The notes under the pieces: generated by a model | Database searches by the model: none | The model's input: the letters and a program-made list of their open reading frames with translations, nothing else | Told to the model about the DNA's origin: nothing | Origin: Stygiolobus sp037389425 | GTDB taxonomy: Archaea; Thermoproteota; Thermoprotei_A; Sulfolobales; Sulfolobaceae | Reading direction: 5' to 3' | Length of the DNA stretch: 64,000 nt | Assembly: GCF_037389425.1 (NCBI RefSeq) | Contig: NZ_JBBHKR010000052.1 | Location: 1-64,000 of the forward strand | Program-made: the position numbers and the translations under genes | Shown here: positions 49,107 through 57,768 of the stretch, piece after piece | Position numbering within the stretch: position 1 is the first letter of the stretch | How the letters are laid out: each line of letters starts with the position of its first letter

Positions 49107-50776
49107 AATATAGCGGGTTCTCTGTACTCTCCCCAAACTTCTCTCAAGGTAGAGCTTATCTCTCCTACTGTAGCTCCAACCTTTATTGCGTTCAGTATAT
49201 GTGGGAATAAGTTCTCCCTTTCCTTCTCAGCTGCTTTCCTAACAGCGTTTAATGAGTCCCTCCACTTGATTTCGTCTCTCTCACTTCTATACTTCTTCAG
49301 CCTCTCCATTATTCTGTCCCTAACTTGAGAGTTTACCCTAAACACTTCAGTAGTACCTATCCAGTCGGGCTCGTAGAACATGTTTACTCCTACTTTCACC
49401 ATGTCACCAGTCTCGATCATCTTCTGTATTCTATAAGCACTGTTAGCGATCTCGGCTTGTGGATATCCTCTCTCTATAGCCTTCATCATGCCCCCCATCT
49501 TCTCTATTTGATCAATTATCTTCCACGCCCTTTCCTCAATCTCATCAGTTAACCATTCAATATAATAAGACCCAGCTAAAGGATCAATAGTATCAGTTGC
49601 ACCGCTTTCATACGCAACTATCTGCTGAACTCTAATTGCGATTTTAGCAGACTTCTCGCTTGGCAAAGCTAAAGCCTCGTCATAAGAGTTAACGTGGAGG
49701 CTCTGTGTACCCCCGAGAACAGCTGCTAGGGCTTGTAAGGTAGTCCTTATTATGTTGATCTCTGGTTGTTGTGCTGTAAGTTCGGCTCCTCCGGTTTGTG
49801 TATGGAACCTTAACATCATAGAGTCTGGTTTCTTAGCATTGAACCACTCTTTCATTATCTTAGCCCACATCCTCCTAGCAGCCCTAAACTTTGCTACTTC
49901 CTCGAATATGTTTGTATAACCTGCAAAGAAAAATGACAACTTGGGAGCGAAATCATCTACCGGAATACCCCTTTCGGCTGTCTTTCTCACGTATTCAATA
50001 CCATCAGCTAACGTAAATGCTACCTCAAGAACAGCGTCAGCTCCTGCTTCTCTTATGTGATAACCACTAATGCTTATAGGGTACCACTTAGGTATGTTCT
50101 TTGCTGAGTATTCGATTAGGTCTATCGCATAGCGTAAGGAAGGCTCGGGGGGATATATGAAGTTCTTCCTAGCTATGTACTCTTTTAGAATATCGTTTTG
50201 TACAGTACCGTCTAACACATTCATGCTTATTCCTCTGGACTCAGCAGTTGCTACGTACATAGACAACACCTCAATTGCCGTAGCATTAATCGTCATTGAT
50301 GTCGTTACCTTGTCCATTGGAATCCCTGACATTACTAAGTCCATTTCCTTCCAGTGGAACATTGATACTCCTACTACACCTACTTCAGTAAACGCTAAAA
50401 CGTGGTCTGGGTCTAGACCCAACTGGGTAGGTAAATCAAAAGCCATACTCAAACCGGTCTGGCCGGCTTGAAGTAGTTTTCTGAACCTAGCGTTTGTGTC
50501 TTCAGCCGAGCCGAAACCTGCGTACTGCCTAATTGTCCACAGCCTCCCCCTATACATTGTGGGGTAAATTCCTCTGGTGAACGGGTACTCTCCGGGAAAA
50601 CCTATCTTCTCGTCATACGTACCTTTGAGGTCAAGGGGAGTATAAAGCCTCCTTACCTCTATGCCTGAAGGTGTTGTAAAAGCCTTTTTCCTCTCAGGTC
50701 TCTTGGCTAGCCACGGATTCAGTACCCTTTCTTCCCACTTCTGTAAACTTTCCTTGATTTTTTCCTCTGTATCCAT
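49103..50776 (-). CDS. Methylmalonyl-CoA mutase, catalytic (large) subunit
   Basis: The 557-aa protein covers the catalytic TIM barrel: TPLDLKG, FPFTRGIYPTMYRGRLWTIRQYAGF-type region, RFHTQTGGAELTAQQP and NSYDEALALPSEKS. It lacks the C-terminal B12-binding domain, which in Sulfolobales is a separate small subunit, not in this window. It converts methylmalonyl-CoA to succinyl-CoA in the 3-hydroxypropionate/4-hydroxybutyrate CO2-fixation cycle. The divergent epimerase gene catalyses the preceding step. Confidence 0.92.
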   Translation of the reverse strand: MDTEEKIKESLQKWEERVLNPWLAKRPERKKAFTTPSGIEVRRLYTPLDLKGTYDEKIGFPGEYPFTRGIYPTMYRGRLWTIRQYAGFGSAEDTNARFRKLLQAGQTGLSMAFDLPTQLGLDPDHVLAFTEVGVVGVSMFHWKEMDLVMSGIPMDKVTTSMTINATAIEVLSMYVATAESRGISMNVLDGTVQNDILKEYIARKNFIYPPEPSLRYAIDLIEYSAKNIPKWYPISISGYHIREAGADAVLEVAFTLADGIEYVRKTAERGIPVDDFAPKLSFFFAGYTNIFEEVAKFRAARRMWAKIMKEWFNAKKPDSMMLRFHTQTGGAELTAQQPEINIIRTTLQALAAVLGGTQSLHVNSYDEALALPSEKSAKIAIRVQQIVAYESGATDTIDPLAGSYYIEWLTDEIEERAWKIIDQIEKMGGMMKAIERGYPQAEIANSAYRIQKMIETGDMVKVGVNMFYEPDWIGTTEVFRVNSQVRDRIMERLKKYRSERDEIKWRDSLNAVRKAAEKERENLFPHILNAIKVGATVGEISSTLREVWGEYREPAIF

Positions 50777-50793
50777 ATGGTATCATGATTATA

Positions 50794-50832
50794 CTTGTTT
50801 AAACACTATATAATCTTTGCTTTTTAAACAAA
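50794..50832. promoter_or_regulatory. Divergent promoter of the mutase and epimerase genes
   Basis: Inverted TTGTTTAAA (50795-50803) and TTTAAACAA (50823-50831) each contain a TATA box, one for each direction, 19 bases apart. The symmetry suggests joint control of the two genes. Confidence 0.5.
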
Positions 50833-50863
50833 CTTATAAGTCAAAAATGAATTAATTCTAGCT

Positions 50864-51286
50864 ATGGAGACACAAAATATCGACCATATCGGTGTCGTAG
50901 TGGAAGATATAGATAAAGCGATTAAATTCTACACCACTACGCTAGGGATGAAACTTGTTCATAGAGAGGACTTACTAGATAGAGGTATAAAAGTGGCTTT
51001 TCTCACCGGAACTAATGGTGAAACTGCTGTAGAACTTTTAGAGCCCATTAACCACGAGGACATGAATAACACCGTTGCCAAGTTCCTGAAAACAAAGGGG
51101 CCCGGGCTTCATCATTTAGCGGTTAAGGTGGAAAACATAGAAAAGAGTCTGAAAGAGCTAGAATCAAATGGTTTACAACTTGTCGACAAGATCCCTAGAC
51201 CTGGCGCTAGAGGACATCTAGTAGCATTTATACACCCAAAGAGCGTTATGGGTGTGTTGTTGGAGCTTGTTCAGCCTCGTGAATGA
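50864..51286 (+). CDS. Methylmalonyl-CoA epimerase
   Basis: The 140-aa vicinal-oxygen-chelate protein shows DHIGVVVEDIDKAIKFY, LGMKLVHRE, GLHHLAVKVE and a final ELVQP with metal-ligand His and Glu positions of the family. It interconverts the R and S forms of methylmalonyl-CoA. It is divergent from the mutase gene, with paired TATA boxes between them. Confidence 0.92.
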   Translation: METQNIDHIGVVVEDIDKAIKFYTTTLGMKLVHREDLLDRGIKVAFLTGTNGETAVELLEPINHEDMNNTVAKFLKTKGPGLHHLAVKVENIEKSLKELESNGLQLVDKIPRPGARGHLVAFIHPKSVMGVLLELVQPRE

Positions 51287-51350
51287 TCAAGGTAATTTCA
51301 CGCGTTGATTTTTTTAGCTCTAATTCGTAATTCTCTTTTGGGATAAAAAG

Positions 51351-51872
51351 ATGTCAAGAAGGTATAAGGATCCATTTGAACTATTTGATGAAATGATAAG
51401 AGAGATAGAAGAAGAATTCGAGAGGTTCGAGAGGGAATTCATGAGACTTGGAGGAGAGGGTGAGGTAAAAACATTCGGTCCTTATGTTTACGGATTCAGA
51501 GTAACAATAGGACCTGACGGGAAGCCAATTGTAGAGGAGTTCGGAAACATTAAGAACTATAAAGGAAAGCCAATGATAACTGAAGAGAGAGAACCTCTAG
51601 TAGACGTAATAGAAAAAGGCGATGAGATTAGGGTTATAGCAGAGGTACCTGGTGTGGATAAGAATAGCATAAAAGTGAAGATAACGGACGGAGGGAAGAC
51701 ATTAATAGTAAGGGCTGAAGGTGGGGATAGGAAATATTACAAAGAGATAGAACTACCGACTCAAGTAGATGAGAACAGTGCCAAGGCTACTTATAACAAC
51801 GGAGTATTGCAGATAATACTGAAAAAAGCGAAAAGCAAGGAAGAGGAAGGCAAAGAAATTAAAGTTGAGTAA
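51351..51872 (+). CDS. Hsp20/alpha-crystallin small heat-shock protein
   Basis: The 173-aa protein has a charged N-terminal helix (FDEMIREIEEEFERFEREF), a middle VYGFRVTIGPDGKP and the alpha-crystallin domain from about residue 80 (IRVIAEVPGVDKNSIKVK; NGVLQIILKK). It acts as an ATP-independent holding chaperone. The 3' end overlaps the convergent ZPR1 gene by 14 bases. Confidence 0.9.
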   Translation: MSRRYKDPFELFDEMIREIEEEFERFEREFMRLGGEGEVKTFGPYVYGFRVTIGPDGKPIVEEFGNIKNYKGKPMITEEREPLVDVIEKGDEIRVIAEVPGVDKNSIKVKITDGGKTLIVRAEGGDRKYYKEIELPTQVDENSAKATYNNGVLQIILKKAKSKEEEGKEIKVE

Positions 51873-52353
51873 TTTTTACTTTTTCCGATTGAATGAAGCT
51901 CAGACCACTTTCATCATTAATTATTAAGGTAAACGGTATTTTCCCATTTTTTGCATCCTCAAGCTTCTTACATTTCTCTTCTTTACAATTATCCCCCAAC
52001 TGATCAAGGATTATTTCTAAAATTCCCTCGATAGTCGTCAAGACTCCTTGATATGCTTCACCCGCGGTAACTTCAATTTCTAGCTCGGGGATTATAATGT
52101 CCGCAAAAGCTGATCTGTAAACTATTGTTCCTAAGTCCTCTTCCTTTTCAACTTTAAGCTCTAATTTAATTGGTGTCAAGAATTCTAGTGGTTTTACATC
52201 TCTCAATCTGTAACCGCAACTTTGACATTCCCAAAACGACAGTTCTAGTTTACCTACATTGGGTGCTTCATATAGATACTCTCTAATGATCATTTGATCT
52301 GCATGGCATATAGGACATTTATGTTTTCCTTCATAGAGTAATTGGGGTTCCAT
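51859..52353 (-). CDS. ZPR1-type zinc-finger protein
   Basis: One Cys4 ribbon (HKCPICHAD; WECQSCGYRL) is followed by a ZPR1 domain (IIIPELEIEVTAGEAYQGVLTTIEGIL-like region from ~residue 89) in 164 aa. Eukaryotic ZPR1 binds EF1A; the archaeal protein presumably aids elongation-factor folding. It is divergent from the GTPase gene. Confidence 0.82.
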   Translation of the reverse strand: MEPQLLYEGKHKCPICHADQMIIREYLYEAPNVGKLELSFWECQSCGYRLRDVKPLEFLTPIKLELKVEKEEDLGTIVYRSAFADIIIPELEIEVTAGEAYQGVLTTIEGILEIILDQLGDNCKEEKCKKLEDAKNGKIPFTLIINDESGLSFIQSEKVKITQL

Positions 52354-52413
52354 TTTAATCTTATTAAAGTTTATCTATTCGGATACAAATTATTATTTGT
52401 AAAAAGTGGTGGG

Positions 52414-53988
52414 ATGAAGTATCCTAAAGAGAACGAGATCGGTAAGATAGAGTATAAACTTTTAATAAATAGTAAAGACGAGAATAGATTACAATCTCTC
52501 GCTACACAAATGAAATACAGACTTGAAGAAGGAGGAGGAGAAGCGTTTTACGTAATCGGAGTAAGCGATGATGGAGACGTTTTGGGGTTAAGTATAGAGG
52601 ACTTAGAAAGTAGCATTGAAATTCTAGACAAAATTGCTTCGGCAGTTAATGCTAAAGTAGTACACAAGAGAATTGTTGAAGTAAAAAAAGGACGATATAT
52701 AGGAGAAGTGCTCATAAGGTTATTCAAGGATAAGATCCCCGTCCAAGTTAATGTAGCAGTAATGGGGCATGTTAATGCCGGGAAGAGTACTTTGACCGGT
52801 GCACTAGTATTAGGAAAACTTGATGATGGTAACGGTACACTGAGGGCTATGGTAGCCCGACATGTACACGAGGTTTTGACTGGGAGGACTTCCTCAATTA
52901 CTTTAAGGCTTCTCGGATTTAACGATAAGGGAACAATTGTTAACTGGAACTTGAGAGATCCTCTGGACGAAGCGGAAATAACGTTAAAAAGTACGAAGAT
53001 AGTGAGACTTATAGATCTAGGCGGTCACGAGAGGTACCTCAGAACGACTCTAAAGGGATTATTAGGATACGAAGTAGATTATGTAATGCTCGTAGTGGGG
53101 ACTGACGACGGATTATCCGCCATGGGAAAAGAACATTTAGCTATTGCATCAATACTTAAGTTCCCAGTGTTCATAGTCATAACAAAAATCGACAAATACG
53201 ACGAAAAGAGAGTACAAGATATAGTAAATGACATAAGGAACGTGCTTAAGATTCCAGGGATTAACAGGCTCATTATGGAGGTAGAATCCGACGAGGACTT
53301 ATTAAACGCTATCCTAGCCATGAGGAGTAAGAGAGTAGTGCCGATCTTTAAAGTGTCAAACGTAACCGGGAAGGGACTCGACATACTGAGTAGGTTCCTG
53401 AACATGCTACCACCAAAGCCCAAGGTCACAAGTGATGATAACCAGCCTCCTCTAGTTTATATAGACGAAATATATAACGTGAGCGGAGTAGGAACTGTAG
53501 TACTGGGTTCAGTAATAAGGGGGAACGTAAAGACAAATGATAGTTGTTATATAGGTCCTACTAAACTGGGAGAGTTTAAGCTAGTTAAAATCAAGTCGAT
53601 TCAGTTGAACAGAGTATTTGTTGACTCTGTAAACGCAGGAAGTATAGCGACTTTTGCAGTTCAAGGAGTGGATAAGGAGAACCTGAGAAAAGGAATGGTA
53701 CTAACAGTGGAAAAACCCAAAAGCTATAAGAGGTTTAGGGCTAGAATAGTAGTACTCCATCACCCGACTACAATTAAGGAGGGATATGTAGCTACCTTGC
53801 ATCTATACACAATTAGACAAGCAGTGAAATTCCGTGAAATTTCCTCGAGATATCTTAGGACTGGTGACACAACAGAAGTGGTGATGGAGTTCCTATATAG
53901 GCCGGAATACATAGAGAAGGGGCAGATATTCGTTTTTAGAGAAGGTAGGACTAGAGGTCTCGGGATAATAACCGAGTTACTAGAGTGA
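52414..53988 (+). CDS. GTPBP1/2-like translational GTPase
   Basis: G1 is GHVNAGKST, with DLGGH at the G3 position and TKID at G4, followed by beta-barrel domains as in EF-Tu relatives. ATG 52414, preceded by the SD-like GGTGG, gives 524 aa; a longer frame to 52342 would overlap ZPR1. Relatives assist elongation or ribosome rescue; the adjacency to ZPR1 supports a translation link. Confidence 0.85.
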   Translation: MKYPKENEIGKIEYKLLINSKDENRLQSLATQMKYRLEEGGGEAFYVIGVSDDGDVLGLSIEDLESSIEILDKIASAVNAKVVHKRIVEVKKGRYIGEVLIRLFKDKIPVQVNVAVMGHVNAGKSTLTGALVLGKLDDGNGTLRAMVARHVHEVLTGRTSSITLRLLGFNDKGTIVNWNLRDPLDEAEITLKSTKIVRLIDLGGHERYLRTTLKGLLGYEVDYVMLVVGTDDGLSAMGKEHLAIASILKFPVFIVITKIDKYDEKRVQDIVNDIRNVLKIPGINRLIMEVESDEDLLNAILAMRSKRVVPIFKVSNVTGKGLDILSRFLNMLPPKPKVTSDDNQPPLVYIDEIYNVSGVGTVVLGSVIRGNVKTNDSCYIGPTKLGEFKLVKIKSIQLNRVFVDSVNAGSIATFAVQGVDKENLRKGMVLTVEKPKSYKRFRARIVVLHHPTTIKEGYVATLHLYTIRQAVKFREISSRYLRTGDTTEVVMEFLYRPEYIEKGQIFVFREGRTRGLGIITELLE

Positions 53989-54390
53989 TTATTCGTCTAT
54001 TCTTTGTTTAGTACATGTTATTATGTCCTCTGCAATTTTATGTGCTTGCTTCTCTACAAGTTTCTCCAAGCCTTTAATAGTAACTTGCACCTCATATTCT
54101 ATTTTATATATTAGTTTGTCATTGTCAACCTTGACTCGACTGGTAATCGTAGAGGTTACTCCAACTCCTTTAACTTCGATAACAGACACAGACTCATTAT
54201 CCCTAAACTCAAAGGACTTCACCTGAGCCTTAGCTTCTACTGTCAAAAAACCAATCTTTGCTCTGACGGTAAATTCTTTTCCTTTTATTTCAGTCACGCC
54301 TGGAATACAATTAATTAAGTTCTGATAAGAACTGAGGAACTCTTTTGCTTTATCCACATTCTTTATTTCTACCTCTCCGCTTATCTCCAA
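53989..54390 (-). CDS. SRPBCC/CoxG-like protein
   Basis: The 133-aa protein (SGEVEIKNVDKAKEFL; LINCIPGVTEIKG) is a diverged copy of the CoxG-type protein encoded directly before it, with no gap between stop and start. It belongs to the helix-grip SRPBCC fold. Its exact role is unknown. Confidence 0.75.
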   Translation of the reverse strand: MEISGEVEIKNVDKAKEFLSSYQNLINCIPGVTEIKGKEFTVRAKIGFLTVEAKAQVKSFEFRDNESVSVIEVKGVGVTSTITSRVKVDNDKLIYKIEYEVQVTIKGLEKLVEKQAHKIAEDIITCTKQRIDE

Positions 54391-54819
54391 TTACTTCACC
54401 TTAGTTTTCACGCACTCAAACAAGTCGTTAACTATCTTACCTACAGCTGAATCCATTAATCTCGCTCCTATCGAGGCAAGAACACCTCCGACTTTTACGT
54501 CAGCAGAATACTTTAGCCTAACTGGATTATCTAAAACTTGTAAGATTGCATTAATATCTACATTACTATTTAACCCATTTCCTTTTGCGATTAAGCTAAG
54601 GGTTTTCTTAGCATTGTCTATGTTAACAAAACGAACTAACGCCTTATACTCTCCTTTTATGAAACCTATTCCAGCTGTTCCTACTACTCTATACTCATCA
54701 CCTTCCTTGGTTAAACTCTTTATCCCAGGGAAGCAAGAAGCCATGCTTTCTGGTTTTGTCACGAAATTCCAAAGCTCTTCAGCACTTACCTGAACCGGAA
54801 CTTCTCCTTCATACTTCAT
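54391..54819 (-). CDS. CoxG family protein
   Basis: The 142-aa protein matches CoxG: VQVSAEELWNFVTKPE, MASCFPGIKSL and GTAGIGFIKGEY. CoxG proteins help assemble or attach molybdenum hydroxylases of the CO-dehydrogenase type to the membrane. Genes for two subunits of such an enzyme follow about 0.5 kb away. Confidence 0.85.
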   Translation of the reverse strand: MKYEGEVPVQVSAEELWNFVTKPESMASCFPGIKSLTKEGDEYRVVGTAGIGFIKGEYKALVRFVNIDNAKKTLSLIAKGNGLNSNVDINAILQVLDNPVRLKYSADVKVGGVLASIGARLMDSAVGKIVNDLFECVKTKVK

Positions 54820-54846
54820 AAATAGGTATTTTGAGTAGAAGTATTT

Positions 54847-55404
54847 ATGAGAATCGGGGCTGTAATTCTAGCTGCAGGTGAGGCTAATAGGTTCGGTTCT
54901 AATAAACTAATTAAGGAAGTTTACGGAGTGCCTATTATTAGAAGGGTAGTAAGTGCTGTTGAAGGCATAGAGAAAGTAATTGTAGTGGGGAAATACTACC
55001 AAGAGTTGATGAGAATATTGGAAGACCAAGTAGTATTGTACAACCCTTATTGGAATAAGGGAATGTCTACTTCATTAAAACTCGGGATAAGGTTCTTTCA
55101 AGACTATGATGGAGTTATTATACTCCTTGGGGATATGCCGTTTATTACTAGGGATACCGTAAATAAGATAATCCAGTCATTCACTATGGACTGTGATATG
55201 GTAGTACCTACACACAAAGGAGTTAGAGGGAACCCAGTACTATTACACAAAAGGACTTTTCCCCTGATCATGAATCTGGAGGGAGATATAGGAGCTAGGG
55301 CTATAATGGATAAGGTCAAAAAAATCTGTTACGTTGAGAGTGGTGAAGAAGTCCTCATTGACGTGGATACTCCTTCTGATTTAACCTCAAAGAAGCATCC
55401 TTAA
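54847..55404 (+). CDS. MocA-like molybdenum cofactor nucleotidyltransferase
   Basis: The N-terminal LAAGEANRFGSNKL is the nucleotide-binding motif of MobA/MocA enzymes, with VIILLGDMPFIT and VVPTHKGVRGNPVLL following, in 185 aa. It likely attaches CMP to the molybdenum cofactor for the nearby hydroxylase. It is convergent with the Fe-S subunit gene (50-base overlap). Confidence 0.82.
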   Translation: MRIGAVILAAGEANRFGSNKLIKEVYGVPIIRRVVSAVEGIEKVIVVGKYYQELMRILEDQVVLYNPYWNKGMSTSLKLGIRFFQDYDGVIILLGDMPFITRDTVNKIIQSFTMDCDMVVPTHKGVRGNPVLLHKRTFPLIMNLEGDIGARAIMDKVKKICYVESGEEVLIDVDTPSDLTSKKHP

Positions 55405-55861
55405 TAGCTTTTACTATGTTTTGGTAACCTGTACACCTGCATAAGTTACCCGATATACCTTCTCTAATATCCTCCTCTGACGGGTTGGGATTCTCTTTGA
55501 GTAACCAGTAAGCCTCCATTATCATACCCGGAGTACAGTAACCGCACTGTAAACCGTGATTGTCCCAGAAAGCCTCTTGTATCGGATGTAGCTTCCCGTC
55601 TTTGCTAAGACCTTCGACAGTTAGTATATCAGCACCTTCAGCCTCTACTGCCAGAACTGTGCATGACTTAACGGATCTTCCGTTCATTATTACAGTACAT
55701 GCCCCGCAATTAGAAGTATCACATCCGACATGAACGCTTGTATATCCTAAGTCTCTTAAAACGTGTACCAATAGTCTTCTGGGCTCTACCTCCACCTCGT
55801 GAACTTCTCCGTTTACCTTCAAAGTTATCTTAGCCTTTTGGTCTTTATCAATTATCTTCAT
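55355..55861 (-). CDS. [2Fe-2S] small subunit of a CoxS-type molybdenum hydroxylase
   Basis: Both clusters are visible: GCDTSNCGACTV for the plant-type [2Fe-2S] and CGYCTPGM with NLCRCTGYQ for the second, in 168 aa. It passes electrons from the molybdenum site to FAD. It overlaps the FAD-subunit gene by 4 bases. The enzyme could be an aldehyde oxidoreductase or CO dehydrogenase. Confidence 0.92.
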   Translation of the reverse strand: MKIIDKDQKAKITLKVNGEVHEVEVEPRRLLVHVLRDLGYTSVHVGCDTSNCGACTVIMNGRSVKSCTVLAVEAEGADILTVEGLSKDGKLHPIQEAFWDNHGLQCGYCTPGMIMEAYWLLKENPNPSEEDIREGISGNLCRCTGYQNIVKAIKDASLRLNQKEYPRQ

Positions 55862-56703
55862 TTACGAACACCTCCTAAAGCTTGATTTATACCCCTCTTA
55901 ACTAATACCTTAACCATCTTTTTCTTATACTCAGCTGATCCCCTTATGTCCGAAGTTGGGTTTGCGCTCTCCATAGCCCTTGTCGATGCTTTCTCGACTA
56001 CTTCTTCAGTGAGTTCCTTCCCTATTAACTCTTCTTCTGCACCCTTTGCTCTAACTGCTACATTGTTTACAGCAGTTAAGCCTATTCTTGCATCTTCGAC
56101 TCTACTTCCGTTTACCTTCAGAAGGACCGCAACACCTACTATTGCGTAATCACCAGCCCTTCTTTCTAGCTTTTGATATGAAAACTTGTAACCATCAAAA
56201 GCTGGAACTTGTATTTCTGTCACAAGTTCTCCAGGGTTTAAATCTGGTGTAAACATGTCTTTTGCGAAGTCCTTAAAATCAACTAATCTCTGACCTTTCT
56301 TGCTTCTTATCAAGACCTTAGCGTCCATTGCTATCAAAGAAGCAGGGTAATCTGCCGCTGGGTCTAGGTGTGATATAACACCACCTATTGTTCCCATATT
56401 CCTAACTTGGGGGTCTCCGATCGTTTTTGCCGCATCACTTAGTAGCGGTACATTGGATTTTATCATGTCGTAATGGGTCGTTAATGCACCTATTTTATAG
56501 ATATTTCCTTCTCTTTTCACGTAGTTAAGTTGTTGAAATCTCCTTATTTCCACTATATAAGAAGGTCTTATAATCCTGAGCTTTAAAGCGGGTATTAAAC
56601 TATGTCCGCCAGCTAAAGGTCTTGCATCTTCATGTTGTTCTAAGAACTCTATCGCTTCCTCTATACTATCGGGGATTACATAACCTATCTTGGGAGGATA
56701 CAC
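55858..56703 (-). CDS. FAD-binding medium subunit of a CoxM-type molybdenum hydroxylase
   Basis: The 281-aa protein has the FAD motifs PLAGGHSLIP (about 32-41) and GTIGGVISHLDPAADYP (about 108-124), characteristic of CoxM/CutB. Together with CoxS it forms two of three subunits; no large molybdopterin subunit is encoded in the window. In Sulfolobales related enzymes oxidise glyceraldehyde. It starts with ATG 56703. Confidence 0.9.
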   Translation of the reverse strand: MYPPKIGYVIPDSIEEAIEFLEQHEDARPLAGGHSLIPALKLRIIRPSYIVEIRRFQQLNYVKREGNIYKIGALTTHYDMIKSNVPLLSDAAKTIGDPQVRNMGTIGGVISHLDPAADYPASLIAMDAKVLIRSKKGQRLVDFKDFAKDMFTPDLNPGELVTEIQVPAFDGYKFSYQKLERRAGDYAIVGVAVLLKVNGSRVEDARIGLTAVNNVAVRAKGAEEELIGKELTEEVVEKASTRAMESANPTSDIRGSAEYKKKMVKVLVKRGINQALGGVRK

Positions 56704-56837
56704 AAATAATGAAATACCATATCTATTTAAAATCTTGCTATAGTTAATATGCCAAACTATACTAATTTGTATGTCCTCAAACGGTTTATCTTTTAAGCGA
56801 GATAGCTAGTAGATTTATTTAAGGAATACTCTTTACT

Positions 56838-56894
56838 ACTGGTGATGAAGACTTTTGGGTCAGAGTAGTGAAGACGTGGCGGCTAACTGAGGTG
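56838..56894 (+). ncRNA. C/D box small RNA
   Basis: Box C GTGATGA (56842-56848), D'-like CAGA (56861-56864), C' TGAAGA (56869-56874) and box D CTGA (56887-56890) are spaced with two 12-nt guide regions (56849-56860 and 56875-56886) and a 4-nt D'-C' gap, the archaeal architecture. It would guide 2'-O-methylation of rRNA or tRNA. It ends 8 bases before the ATG of the sugar kinase gene. Confidence 0.72.
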
Positions 56895-56898
56895 TTAT

Positions 56899-57768
56899 AT
56901 GTTGAAACCCATACATCTTTCAGTTGGTAGAATTAACATAGATGTAATAGTAAAGTTAGATCGATTTCCTCAGCCTGACGAACCTCTTAGCACCGACATT
57001 CTTGAAATACAGCCCGGCGGTGCGGCTGTAAATTACGCTACAGCGGTTAATAAACTAGGTCATAGCGTTAAGATTTTAGCCAAAGTGGGGAAGGACTCAC
57101 TTGTCATAAGACCTATACTCGAAAAACTTGCGGAAACCGGTGTGGGCTTGGACTATGTAGAAGAGGTAAATGCACCCCAAAGTATGGCTTTAATTCTTCT
57201 GAGGAGTGATGGAAAAGTCTCAATTGTTAGGAAGTTAGGCTCTTCGTTACTTCTATCAAATGAAGACGTGAGAAAGTACTTCGGGATGTTTGATGTGATT
57301 CACTTCGCCTCCGTACCTCCTGAAATCGTGATCAGAGACCCTAGCTCGAAGTTAATCAGCTATGACCCAGGGCCAAACAGTGGAAAACTCAATTCTGAAC
57401 TGAACGTAGATATACTCTACCTAAACGAGAAGGAGAGCAACTCCGTAAACATAAACAATTTGCGGAAAGTGAACTTAATCGTAATAAAAATGGGTGAAAA
57501 AGGTGCTAGGGTAATATCCCAAGATAAGGAGTGTGAGGTAGAGGCTTATAAAGTAGATCATGTAATTGATACTACTGGTGCAGGAGACGTATTTGATGCA
57601 ACATTTAATTATGCGTATATGGAGGGTTATAGTCTAGAGGAGTCGTTAAGGCTCGCAGTAACTTCTTCAGCGTTAAAAATAACCAAATTAGGAGGAACAT
57701 CCTCTCCCACTCTAAGCGAGATCCTAAATGCATTAAAATCTTACACTCCAAGTGTATATTGTAAATGA
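56899..57768 (+). CDS. PfkB-family sugar kinase
   Basis: The 289-aa ribokinase-like protein has the N-terminal GGAAVNYATAVNKLG motif and the C-terminal DTTGAGDVFDATF motif with the catalytic Asp. The substrate is not fixed; ribose, 2-keto-3-deoxygluconate or nucleosides are possible. Its stop overlaps the ATG of the Dpo4 gene by 4 bases. Confidence 0.88.
   Translation: MLKPIHLSVGRINIDVIVKLDRFPQPDEPLSTDILEIQPGGAAVNYATAVNKLGHSVKILAKVGKDSLVIRPILEKLAETGVGLDYVEEVNAPQSMALILLRSDGKVSIVRKLGSSLLLSNEDVRKYFGMFDVIHFASVPPEIVIRDPSSKLISYDPGPNSGKLNSELNVDILYLNEKESNSVNINNLRKVNLIVIKMGEKGARVISQDKECEVEAYKVDHVIDTTGAGDVFDATFNYAYMEGYSLEESLRLAVTSSALKITKLGGTSSPTLSEILNALKSYTPSVYCK

Noticed and set aside
52342..52413. 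N-terminal extension of the GTPase to 52342
   Set aside because: It overlaps the divergent ZPR1 gene; ATG 52414 has a ribosome-binding-like GGTGG before it.
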